64,000 nt of DNA, taken from NCBI GenBank assembly GCA_033439795.1, contig JAUTDP010000005.1, forward strand, positions 2,013,001-2,077,000, written 5' to 3'. The position numbers and the translations under genes were made by a program. The notes under the pieces were generated by a model, which was not told where the DNA came from, made no database searches, and was given only the letters and a program-made list of their open reading frames with translations. This DNA is from Sordaria brevicollis. Its lineage: Eukaryota > Ascomycota > Sordariomycetes > Sordariales > Sordariaceae. Of this stretch, positions 48,260 to 60,594 are shown one piece after another (the first letter of the stretch is position 1; the number at the start of each line of letters is the position of its first letter).

Positions 48260-49480
48260 TTTAGTAAGGAAGTATTTATAAAGTTTTTCGACCTTTTGGA
48301 AAAGATTATTCGGGAGAAGGCTATTATTTTAATTAATATTATTAATATAGACGAATATAATTTTTAAAAATTAGAATCTAAAGCGGGTAAAGTATTGGGA
48401 ATAGCCTTAATAAATAAAGCCTTTATTATATCGATCGACGTAACGATTTAGGTATTTATAATCGAATATAATATAATTAAAGGTAAGAAATTAATACCCG
48501 CTATTATTTTTATAAGCGTTACCTTTTAAAGGTAATAATTCTTTAATAATATAATAGGATTTATTATTCGTTAAAAATATACGTACTCTTTAAATAATTA
48601 AAGTAATAATAATATTGCTTTATAATAATTAAAAAACGTTTATTTCCTAGAAATGAAGCTTAACGACGATATTTAGCGGCTTTTAATCCTTAATAAATAT
48701 GTCAATTATATTACGAACGACTTCTTTATTAAAATATATAAAAATAAAGTCTAATTTTTATTTTTACCCCCTTATACTTTTTATAAAATTTAATTACTCG
48801 ACCGCTTTATATTCGCCGCCGTAAAATCGTATTTTAGGGATTTAATAAAAAATTACGTATCTTTCCCCTCTTTAGCCCCTATTATGAAGAAGAGATTCCT
48901 TAAATATTATTTCAAAGCTTCCTAATAGGGCGTAAGCCTTAGGAACTTTAAATCTAGATTTAGAAAAATTAGAATTTGGCTAATAAATAGATTTATTATC
49001 TTCGACGACCCTACCGCTATTATTAACGACGACGCCCGTCTTACCGTCCCTAACGAGTTAATTAGGCCTAGAATACCCCCTATATTAAACTTTTCTAACC
49101 GGAACGTTATTTTACAAACGCTTAGCAAATTTAATAATATTAAGTAAATTATTTAGACCGTTAATATTATTCTTAATCGTAACGCTAGGCACTTAGTTAA
49201 TAAAGTAAGTAAAAGGATCGATAATACTAACGCTAAAGTGGCCGCGCTAGAGCACAGGGTATAGTATTTGGAAACCTAATTAGCCTTATAGAAGTTTAAA
49301 TTTAAGAGGAAGGTTAAAGAGAGTGGTAATAGTAGATTTATACGTATTAAAGACATTATTGCCGCCAATAGAGAATTATAGAGGGTACTAGGGCGCTAAA
49401 GAGCCGCCCTAGCCTTAGAACTACTAATATTATATAGTATATTGGCTAGAATACTATAGGCCATTGAGGAATATGAGAAT
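48260..49480 (+). pseudogene. C-terminal part of Fot1/pogo transposase, RIP-inactivated
   Basis: Continues the frame interrupted at 39685. Plus-strand motifs of the DDE_1 pogo group include INIINIDEYNF near 48.34 kb, FLFLPPYTFYKI near 48.76 kb, followed by LLDRFIFAAVK (family: LPPHTSH..QPLD), FRKIRIWLIN near 48.96 kb and DDPTAIINDDAR near 49.0 kb. A coiled C-terminus with HRVQYLET and KRKVKESGNSRF is near 49.25-49.33 kb. Stops replace Gln/Trp codons. A 68-codon open stretch on the opposite strand is meaningless. Confidence 0.78.
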
Positions 49481-49579
49481 TAATATATTTGCATTTTATC
49501 TGGTCGAAATCCTTGTAAAAGTGGCCAGTTTTCAATGTTGTACGATACGTGATCGTGTTGTTATGTGGTGTTGTACAGT

Positions 49580-49620
49580 GATGCACTGTTGGGGGTGATG
49601 TATTGTGGGGTCGTGATTGG
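49580..49620 (-). repeat. right TIR of the Fot1-type element
   Basis: Inverted copy of 39148-39188 with four transition differences, followed by TA. Confidence 0.9.
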
Positions 49621-49622
49621 TA

Positions 49623-50346
49623 ATTGCTAACTGCTAGCTGCTAACTGCTAACTGCTAACAAATGAGATGAAATGTGCGACCCCCCCTTTCCCCCCGGCAC
49701 GTGTCCACCTGGGTACGAGGGGGGCCTTGAGATGCAGCAGTAGTGAGCTGCCATTGAGCCAATCTGGAGGGCAGATCTGTGAGCACACCTGCTAGATGGC
49801 CGTCGATGAGATCCAATGTTGCCCGCCGCCGAATGGAGAGCGAGGAAGGCCAAGCCATGGGCCCCCATCTGTCCCCATCTGTCCCCTCTGTCTCCATCTC
49901 CGCTGACCTGTCTCTTTCTGTCTTTTGTTGGCCGGCGGGAGCGAAGAGGGGGGGCAGAACGGGGGTACATGTTCTTTCCTCTTTCTGGATGTTTGCTGTG
50001 CTGCTCCTGCTCATTGCGTTCAGGCGGTCAATCTCTTTGGCTCCAAAGGGGAAAGAGCGTAGAGAACCACGGGATGTTCATCATCGTTCATCCGGTCACA
50101 CTCACCAAACTAGGAAAAGAACTCCTCGTCTCATACCTCTAGCTCCTTCCCAGCCAGAGGACAACGAATTGAAGTGGTGGGCGGACAAGGACAGAAGGAC
50201 AGAAGGACAAGAGAGGTCTCAGTTAAGTTTGCTCTTAACGTTGCACTCAGCACCCACCCGCATTCACTAGCGTACCTGCCAGGGAGCCCAGGGAGGCACA
50301 AGCTTGCACTCGCAGGACTCGCAAGGTACCGACAGGGAAAGGAAAG
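49623..50346. other. un-RIPed island between two RIPed elements, no supported gene
   Basis: 724 bp of normal composition. It begins with a short repeat of CTAACTG and has overlapping open frames of up to 163 codons on both strands without known features. It is the left part of a locus that continues at 60595 after the inserted retroelement. Confidence 0.55.
49627..49661 (+). repeat. 7-bp tandem repeat (CTAACTG)n
   Basis: Five near-perfect heptamer copies (one reads CTAGCTG) beside the Fot1 TA target. Confidence 0.8.
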
Positions 50347-50350
50347 ATCC

Positions 50351-50495
50351 TGCGGCCAGCTGGCGCGCCAATAAAAGAGGGGCTGAATAATCGATAATAG
50401 TGGGTTATATTGTAAGAGAGAGAGAGACTAAGAAATTACTACGCTAGCTACCTATTTTATACTTATAACGTCCGTACGCGAATTGCGCCTTCCCA
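50351..50495 (-). repeat. LTR (3' end of the minus-strand element)
   Basis: Contains TGCGGCCAGCTGGCGCGCCA at its left end and an AGAGAGAGAGAG stretch. It is more mutated than the partner at 60446. Confidence 0.92.
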
Positions 50496-53400
50496 ATAAC
50501 CCCTATCCCTATTCTATAGGTGGTATAGACTACCTACGATCGCTATTAATAATTTTTAATAATTATAAATAATTTTATTATTTTACCGTTCCCGTAATAT
50601 TAATATTTCCCTTTGTATATTCCCTTCTATTAATGCCAACGAACCTACGTATTTCTAACGATATAATCCCAAATTCCTTCGGGCGCCGTTACTTTAAGTG
50701 CCGCTTCGGTTAATCTTAAAAGTTCCGACCCTTTACGTATTATTATATTTATTATATTTAACTAATTCCGTTTAATTAAGTCCAATCCCTCCCGTATTAT
50801 ACGGCCTATATTATTCGTTAAATTACGACCGACTTTAGTTGTAATAGCGTAAATATTAATTCGGGTATTAGGGTTACTTAATAGAACGGTAATTATTAAA
50901 ATTATTCCCGTTATAATTAAATTGTATATAATAGTATTATAGCCTTTCCGTCCCGGTTCGGCCTAATTTAATAATATAGTAATAATAATACTGGGTTCGT
51001 CCTAGTTCGATATAGTTATTCCGGTAATTAATTAATTAAATGGGTAATTCTTTTGGAAATCCTAGTTTAATATAATTAAATATAGTCTTTTATTAATTAA
51101 CGTCTTTTTAGTACGTTTTTATCCTACTTAATGCATCCTTTTAATTAAATTTCTCACCCCTATCTAAATATAATCCGTATTAAAGTATATTTTTACCTCT
51201 ATTAATATAACCGTTATTATTATATTAGTTAAGTATATTTTTTATTTAATGGTAATAATTCTATTTATATAAAATATATATAACGGCTTATCCCGGGGCG
51301 GTAACGTTATTATAGATTTACGGGTATTAATATTTCTTATTTTCGCGGGCTAAATAAGGCGGAAAGGTTCGTTAAATTTAATAGGGTATACTTATCCTTC
51401 CTTATTAAAATCGGTTACCGGCGATTATATTTATCCGAAGTTTAGGGCCTATAATTTCGTTTTAATTGAATTATTTTATTAGAAGGTGAAAATAATATAT
51501 AATTATACGGCTATTTATAATACCCGGTCTATTATTAACGGGTTTCGTTTTAAATAATTATTAACCCCGGTACGGTAAGGCTTTTAATTGGCCCCGTTGG
51601 AATATAAGTCCGCTTTAATAATTTAAGACCGGATTTCGTTTTATATTATTATTAATTAATTTAAATTAATTAATTCTAATATTAATCGACGTATTTTATA
51701 ATATTTTATTAATTCGAATCTCTTTTTATTAGAAATTAATATTCGTATTAATTCCCGATTAATTTCTACCGGTCTTCTTCCTAAGATTTATAAGAGTACG
51801 GTTTTTAAACCGTTTTTATTTATTTTTATTCCCTCCCTATTATAAAAATATATATACTCCCTTTTTAATTATTTATAAATAATTTATTTAAATAGCGCTT
51901 AATCTTTTAAAACGGGCAAGTCTTATAGTTCCCGAACGTTCGTTATATTATGCGTATTATTATACTTATTGCATTTCGTATATATTAATTTTATTTTTAA
52001 TTAGGCTTAATTAAACCCGGTTAAATACGGTTATATATTGGAGTTAAATTAATCGTGAACGTATTTTGGTAAATTTATAATAAATTGGGTTCTACGTATA
52101 TATATATTATTTGTAATTATATTAATCGGTTGCGTAATAAGTATCGGGTGTATTTTAATAAGGTTGTAGTGAGGTAGGCTATATATATATTATTTATAAA
52201 TATAGTTTTTGGGGTTTAGCGATATCTTATTATAAATATTTCGGTAAGGGTATTTTAAAATTATCTTGAAATAAGCTGTATAAGTACGTATATTCTTTAA
52301 TAGTATAATTTCTATTAATAGTAAAGTTTCTATTGTAAAGGGAGGTAATTTAATTGTATTACACCCTCGGTTTAAAGTAACGAAGTCGGTAATTATTTAA
52401 AAGAAAGGTTTAAAAGGTAGGGGTCGTAATAGTTTTATCTTTTATAAATATAAATTTTATAAATGAATTTCGTAAATAATATTATTTATTTAGGGTTATT
52501 ATTATTATACTACTCCCTATAAGTATTCCGTCTAATATTAGTATTTAAATTTTTTTACCGTTTTTTCCTCTTCTATTAATATCCCTATTTCTACGTCTTT
52601 ATCCAATTTCAATTCCTCCTTTCCTTCTACTAATTTTAGCCGTATTTCTACTATCCCTTCTTTTAATTATTTTATTATTACCCTCTTATCCGGATTTAAT
52701 TATATTTAATCCCTTTCTTCTACTTTTTATAATTTTAAATTATTTACGTATAGTTTCCTAGCTTTCCTCTTTAATATTAAGTCTATTACCTTTATTAATA
52801 TATTCGATATTATTTTCGTAATTTCCTATAGGCCTATCTATTTCGGTACGAATACCGGTACCCTTTAATTTTAATTATTAAATCCTCCCCTTATAAACCT
52901 TTTTACTTTTATATTTTTATATTTTAATATTCTTTCCTATATTAATATTCCTACTTTATATTTATAATTCGATAGCTCTAATTCCTTCTCCTCCGCTTTC
53001 GTAATTACCTCTTTTTTTTTATTATCCCGTCTTTCTTCTATCTATTCGCCCCGCTCTTTAAATAATTCCTCTAAATTAATCTCCTTTAATTATATATTTA
53101 TTACTTTTCCTTCTTTTTATTCTTCCTCCGCTATTCGTCGAACCGAATTGGGTTTATTTCGTAAATTTTATCCTAATATAACCTATACTAATAAATATAC
53201 GCTCCCCTCTACAATCCGTTTATTTAAGTTTAATATTACTTCTTTTATTACGGCCGGCTAATCCTCTAAATTTCGGTATCGTTTATCCTTTACCTATTTC
53301 TTTAACCCCATCTTTATTAATTTTATATACAATTTTATTAACCCTATCGACGATAGGTTATAGACTAATCCGTATATTATTTTTATTTTTCTATTACCGA

Positions 53401-54379
53401 ATTATTTATAAAGTACCGCTAAAGCGAAATACCGGGTATTATCGCTATAAATTTAATTTAAATACCCTAAAACTAGTCCGGCCCGTTTTTAACTTTATAG
53501 GGTTACTTTTATAAACGGTATTTTTATTAAATAAACTATAAAGAATTATAAAAAGTAATCGATAATAAAGTATATATATATTTCGCCGTTCCGACCCGGA
53601 AGGTTAATATTACCTATATAATCGGTGCCTACTAATTCCTACGGACTTAGTACAATTACTGGTAATAGCGCTATAATTATTCGCTATTTTAATTCGATCG
53701 CTATATACGTTTTATATCCCCGTACGTACGCCTTTATATTTTAATACCGTATTAACTACTATAATTTTCCCTTCAACTTCCGTAATATTATTATTTTAAT
53801 AAAGTACTTATATACTTTATAATATTTTAATAGTACTATTTTTATTTCTTCCCTTATAACGTACTATATTATTTCTCTTTTCTTTTCTTCGAATACTAAA
53901 TCCTATCCTACTATTCGAAATTTCACTACCTTTTTTAATATATTACGCCGCGCCGACTTTAATAAGTAATTTAATCCTAATTTTCCCTCCGTCAAAAATA
54001 TACAATAATCCGTATATTATTCTTCCTTTTAATAATATTCTTTTATTTTTATTTCTTTTCTTTTTTCTTTTCTTTATAGTAATACTATTTTCTAAGGTCT
54101 ACTATTCCCCTCTTCGAGCTATATTAAATATACCGGGCCTAAATTAATTTACCCTCGAATTAATTCTTATTTAATTAAATTTAATTATCCCTTTACGAAC
54201 GGTAAAATCTCTTCGTCCTATTTCTCGGCCTATTATAATATAAATAATTCTAATCGGGATAATCTATTTACAATCCGTACGATTTTTATCTTTATTAACC
54301 GGTATATAATTATTATATTATATTCGCTAAACCGGTCTAACTAATATACTACCCGTCCCGTCGAATCCCCTTCCAAATT

Positions 54380-54560
54380 AAAAATTTATAAGAGGTTTAA
54401 ATAATCAGTATATATTAAAATAGGTAATAAGGATTTTAATACTATTATTCGGTATTCGGCTAATACGCGTAGGATATTTAACGCCTCCCACTCGCTTATA
54501 TAATAACGGGTCTCTATATCGTTTAACTTCTATAATATAAATAATAAAATATTTAATTCC
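54380..54560 (-). pseudogene. gypsy RNase H relic
   Basis: The minus strand shows KLNDIETRYYISEWEAL followed by IYTDYLNLL, the conserved RNase H region of gypsy pol (substrate Glu and the TDH Asp motif, with His changed to Tyr by RIP). It supports the orientation and class of the 10.2-kb element. Confidence 0.75.
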
Positions 54561-57500
54561 CTTATATATTTATTAGTAATTTCGGTACTTTTTAGGGAAT
54601 CTTTAAATTAGGTTAATACTGCCCTAATACCTATTTTCGACGTATTAACCGTAATATATAATTATTTTCCGGGTATAATTATTTTAATTATATAGTTTTA
54701 AATTTAATTATATATATAAATAAATATTTCGGCTTATTTAAGCCTTTAACGCTAACTTTTATATATTTACCATTATTATATTAATAACCGGCCTTTATTT
54801 ATAATTTTCGGTACTTAAATTATATAAACTTCTTTTAATTTACGGGTATAATTAATTCGGTTAGGTATATATTCCCTTAAATATAATATTAAGTATAAGA
54901 ACGTATTTAAATCCTTTAGGCCCTTTAAATAATTCTCCGGCTTTGCTTATTCGGCGAACCGATTCTGGTATTTTACCGATAATTTTAACGTACTTCCGGA
55001 GATTTCGAACCCTACCGATATTATTGACGTATTGAATAATATTATTTTCTTTAATAATAGGTAAATTAGTACGAATATAATGCATAGGAAATAGTAATAA
55101 TATAAAAAATTATATATATCGTCCAATATTTTAATTAAAGTATTATAGTTATTTATATAATAATCGAACGAAATATTCTATTCTATATAGTATTTAAATA
55201 GGCCGGGGAGGGCTAAATTTTAATATCCGTTATAAACCGGCTATAAGCCGAACCCTTTATCCGTTAATTCGCTATACGTATATAAAATATTATATATCCC
55301 TTAGGGTATTCGTTTATTTATATATTGGGTATTTAGTATAATAAACCCCGTTTAATTTTAATATTCCTTTTTTATTAGGACCGCTTAATAATTATAGGTA
55401 GCGTTTATTTAGAAGAAGATTCCGTACTCCTTTATAATTATATATTGGAATAGTCCGTCCCGGTTGTATATTGGCTATTAAGGTTTAATTATTTAATAAT
55501 TTACCGGCTAATAATTTATTATAATACGGAGGTCCCTATTACTTTTTATTAGGTATTTAATATAAGCTCCCTACGGCGTAGTTTTCGGATAGATCCAATT
55601 AATTCGCTCTATTTCTAAGAATATTCGGTATACGAAGTTGCGTTCCTTAGGGGTATAATATAATTATTTTAATTAATATAATATTATATTCTCAATTAAA
55701 TTTATTAAATATTCGATTAGGTCCGTTAGTTTAATATCGCTTAATTGTACCGTAAATATATTTTTATATATATAAATGAATTTGGCCGCTTTCGCTCTCT
55801 AGGCGTTATTTAGCAATATATTCCCTAATTTAATACTAATATCGTTAATCTATATAAATATTTCTACGTCGGATGCCGTAGATAGTAGTCGGATAATAAA
55901 TCGATACGTTACTTCCCGCTATTATTCTAAGATTAATTATATTATTAAAGTAAGTAATTCCTTTATGATAGGGGTATTTTAATTTATTAACCCGGCGGGT
56001 TCTATTCGGTATTTCGATTATTTATTTTAATCTTTATTATTATTTAAGGCTATTAATATTAATTCCTTATTATTTAAATTATTTAGAGCGGATATTGTTT
56101 TGCCTTTATTATTATAAATATTTAATTAATTAGGGTTACTTATACTTATTTTTATTAAAGCGTTCGGATAATTAATTTTAACGTTTAATATATAAATTAA
56201 TTTTACGCTTCTTCCTTCGTATAGGGTCGTCGGTAATAGGGCTTATACCGGTAGAGTATTGGCCTAATCTCCCGGGGGTAATAAAAGATAATTATATTTA
56301 TACTCTTCGTTATATTATTTTATAATGGTTAAGAAATAATTAACGATTTAAAAATCCGTTTCTAATAATACCCTTCTAATCGGCATTATTATTACCTATT
56401 TATTTATCGCCTTCTATATATTTATTACGGTTTAATTAAATTTAACCGGATAAATTATTAACGCTATATTATATTTTAAATTTTTATTCCGAAATTGCCC
56501 TAAGTTTAATTTCAATAGTTTTTTCTTAACGAAGTTTTAAATATCGATGCCGTTATAAATTCCGCCGCTATAAGTATTTCGTTTTGGATTATCGTTATTA
56601 CGAATTCTTCGTCTTCGTCGATATTGTAATTTTTATTATCTAATTTATAAGGTATTTATAATTCCGGCATTAGTATTTTAATTAGTAGCTTCATTTCTTC
56701 CCCGCGGTTATCGAATAAAGGAATAGTAATTTCAAAACCCCTTTTACTTTATAATATAATCCGGTAATAAAAGTAATTTAACCGGGCCCGTATATAATAT
56801 AATTATACTTTATTTAATAATAAATTATATATATTACTTATTCCTATTATATATACGCGCAATTATATTATTAATTTATATATAGTTAATCGGAGATTAA
56901 TATATTTAATAATTTAAATATACGAATCGTTTACAAAATTTACGAAGAATCCCTATTCTACTTTTTTATATTCTAAACCCAATACGTCGATTACCATCGG
57001 GTTAATTAAATTTAATAATAATTTACAATTGATTAAATATCGTTTTAAAGGTATTTAATTAATTTACTTTTTAACGTAGCCGAATTTGACTTTAAGTATT
57101 TTAAAGAGTATAATATTAATATTTATACCCATTTCCTCCGCGCTAATATTATTTATTAATAATAATTTAATTCGTAAACGATTAAAAACTATTATTCTTT
57201 TACGACTGCGCTTAATTTCCTTATCGAGGCCTATAAAATATATTAATTGCGCCCTTATTTAAAGAAACCGATTTAATATCTATTTTAATTTTAATATAAT
57301 ATCCTAATCCTAAATTTAATTTACGATATTAAACCTTTCTAGGCCTCTAATTATACATATTAAAATAATATTTCGTTTACCCTTAAGTATAACCGCTTTA
57401 TTAAATAATTCCTCTTTTATTTAGCGTTATTTCTTCCGTTCCCGCTCTAACGCCTTAAATTTAAACGTACCCTTTTATATTAGTATTCGCGGTATAATTA

Positions 57501-60445
57501 AATTTAATTCGACCGGTTTTATTAGGGTTAGGCTAATTAAGTTAGGGATTATAATTCGAAAGCGGACGGGTACCGTATTCGCTATATATTTATCCTCGTT
57601 TATAACGTATATATATTTCGGGTATTTAATTGGTCCGGTTATATTAATTACCGATAATACGTATTATTTTATTAATATAACCCTATCTAGAGTAAGTATT
57701 TCGCTAATATCGTAATAAACGGGTAAACGTATTTATTAAATTTTCCCTATTATTATTATAATATTTATTATATATAAGGGTTATAACGCGGCTATTAGTA
57801 CATTATATATTTTTATCACCTTCGGGTTAATATTATAATTTTAAACTTTTATTCTATTACCGGGGTTATATATTAATTTAAACGGTATTTCCTTCTTATT
57901 TTTTAAATAATCGGTAATAATGCGTTTTTCTTATCCCGCCCTAAATAGTTCTAAATATATAATTATATAATATCCTTTTTATAAATAATTATAATAATAA
58001 ACCTCCCGTTCGTTTTAGCGTTTATTTTATTAATAAAGTTAGGGCTATTTCGTAAATATATATTATTAAAGCTATTAAAGTAATTATTAAAATTATTATT
58101 AGGGTTAATATATATTCTATTAAGCTAATTAATACGATTATTACTATTAAAAAGGCTATTACTTATATTACTACTATTAAATATTTTAAAGTTATTAAAA
58201 TTGTTATAAATGTAGCGTAGTTATTCCGGCCTAATATAATTGGCCGTTATCTCTATTTAAATTATTTATTTAAGGATATAATTAGCCCGGATTAAACGTC
58301 GATTTATAAATTTAAGGTAGGTACTAATTATATTATAAATGCCTAAAAGTATTATAAAAAGTACCCGTATTACTCTTAAAAGTAGAAGATATTTATTTTC
58401 CTAATAATAAATTACGTATAATTAAAAATACTTAAGCTATCTCCCGGAGAGCTTTTATTATATTAATGCTATTAATTAATATAATTATTTATCGTTTAAA
58501 AAAAAGGTTCGATTCGTCGCTTGGTATAATAATATAATTAATAATAATTTCGCGGATATTATTAAACGTTATAATATCCGTTAAAAGATTATCGATATTA
58601 AATATTCCTTTACCGAATAATCGGTTTTATATATACTCTTATAGCTTCCGGTCCGCTTTATAACCGCCGTTATATAATTATATTAAAAATCGGTCCTTTA
58701 AATCTCTCCGCTAATTATTAAAATATTAATATAATAATTCTTCTACTTAATGGACGTAATTATAAAACTTTTCGCTAAGGCGCCGAATAAAAACCGATAT
58801 TTAAGCCCCGATAGTCCGATCCTAATCGACGGTATAAAATTTAAAACGATTAAAGAAGAGTATTCGGTAAGCCTACTATTTATAGTTAGGCCTAGATAGA
58901 TTAAAATATTATTCTTTAATTACCCTTTTTAAACCCCGTTTAAAGGCGGTTTACGTCTTTTTTATATTTTATTCTATAAATAAGTTTAGTAATCGTCCTA
59001 CGAATAATTTAATATCTTTTAAATATTCTATAGAGTTTTTGCTGGGTAGGCCGGAAAACGTTCCTAAGAATTCTAATATAATAATATAATCGGACTAGGT
59101 AATTAAATTATAAAAGTCGGAAAATGATAATACGAACGAGATAGTCGCGGTGGGCGAATTGGGTATTGAAGTAGTGGATGCGTTTTTAGGAAAATTAGTA
59201 GGCGGTAATTAAGGTGGAAATGCCTAAAATTCGACCTACGGGATTTATATTATCCGTTACAATTAGACCTTTAATTTTCTTTAAATTATATTTCTACAAG
59301 TTAGTATAAAAGGAAGAGGAGGAGTAAATACGTTAATAAAAATAACGAATTAAGTTTATATATAAACCGGTATTTTTAACGTTAATTGAATTTAATTAGG
59401 CCGGGTTTAAAAGTAGGTAGATTAGGGTTGAATTTAATTTAAATAATTAATTTAAATTAATTGTAATTGGGGGTAAATAATTAGAAATAGAATTAATATA
59501 GGGTAAACGAATATTTTAATTATATAAAAAGCGAGATAAATAAATTATTAAATATATAAAAAATAGATAAATAATAATGAGTGTAATATAAAATATAATT
59601 TTTATAATTAAAATATTAATTAAAGTATTATTAATAGGGAGAAAGGAAAAGGGTTTAATAAAGTAAGTAAAGTAGGTATTTATATCCTTTAATATTATAA
59701 TATATATTATTTACTTTTCTTCGAATTTAATTATTAAGCTTTTTTTTAGATTATTTATTTAATTATATTCTTTTTATATTTTACTTCCTTCCTATATTTT
59801 TTACTTCTTATTACGCCCTTTTTATATTTTATATCCGCTTTTACCTATTATCCCTTATATTTATACTTACTTTCAATAGCTACCGTTCTTTATTCCTAAT
59901 ATTACCCTTTCCTTTAAATACCAATTAACTTTCCAAACTTCCTTATTCCGATAACCCTTCTTTTTTAACCCTCTATCGTCCCGGAAAATATTAATATATA
60001 TTCGATAAAATTATCCCTTTCTTTAATCTTTAAAAGTAATTATTTATATCGATTTTCTTTTATCCTTTGGAAAGTATTATTTAAATTTCGACGGTTCGTT
60101 CTATTCCTTAATTAGTAATATATCTTCGGGTCTAAAAGTATCTTAATATAATTTTAGGCTTAATTTATATTTTTCTTTATATCTCCCCTAATAATAGAAA
60201 GTATTAATATATATTCCCCTCGACGATTCTTCCCTATTATTATCGTATATTAGTTCGCTCGTTTCGTAGCTTCGATTAATCCGATTCGGTTCGATTTAAT
60301 TCGTATATAGTTCGCGTTTTCGTTTAGGCTTAGCCGGGCTTAACCGCGTTAGTCGTATTGGGAATCGTCGTCGAATAATTAAATATTTCGTAAAGATAAA
60401 CGAACCCCTACTATTACGATACCCTTAGGTAGGATACGCTAAAAA

Positions 60446-60590
60446 TGCGGCCAGCTGGCGCGCCAATAAAAGAGGGGCTAAACAATCGACAATAGTGGGT
60501 TATATTATAAGAGAGAGAGAGACTAAGAAACTACTGCGCTAGCTGCCTGTTTTATACCCATAACGTCCGTGCGCGAATTGCGCCTTCCCA
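60446..60590 (-). repeat. LTR (5' end of the minus-strand element)
   Basis: 145 bp, partner of 50351-50495, less mutated, followed by the ATCC duplication. Confidence 0.92.
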
Positions 60591-60594
60591 ATCC

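Larger units (their letters stand above)
39148..49620 (+). mobile_element. Fot1/pogo-type DNA transposon (about 1.9 kb) split by a gypsy element
   Basis: 41-bp TIRs at 39148-39188 and 49580-49620 differ at four positions, all transitions. Each is bordered by TA (39146-39147 and 49621-49622), the target duplication of the Tc1/mariner/pogo superfamily. Removing the inserted LTR element (39686-48259) and one TTTAG copy leaves about 1.89 kb, the size of Fot1. Both halves code on the plus strand for a RIP-broken pogo transposase. The element is dead. Confidence 0.88.
50351..60590 (-). mobile_element. Ty3/gypsy LTR retrotransposon, 10.2 kb, 145-bp LTRs, RIP-inactivated
   Basis: Direct repeats of 145 bp at 50351-50495 and 60446-60590 begin TG and end CA. 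They are flanked by ATCC (50347-50350 and 60591-60594). Differences between them are transitions only. On the minus strand, 54458-54508 reads RYYISEWEALNILRV and 54390-54417 reads IYTDYLNLL, the gypsy RNase H signature, so the element runs right to left. A purine tract on that strand (GGGATAGGGG) directly inside the left LTR is the expected polypurine tract. The interior is AT-rich with many stops. At 10.2 kb it is long for such short LTRs, so a nested insertion is possible. Confidence 0.87.

Noticed and set aside
49779..50270. 163-codon ORF in the un-RIPed island
   Set aside because: It overlaps ORFs of similar size in other frames and on the other strand, with no recognisable domain.
39148..60590. 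Centromere
   Set aside because: The AT-rich RIPed retroelements resemble Neurospora-type centromeric DNA, but the blocks are only about 10 kb and are separated by unmutated islands, as in dispersed heterochromatin.
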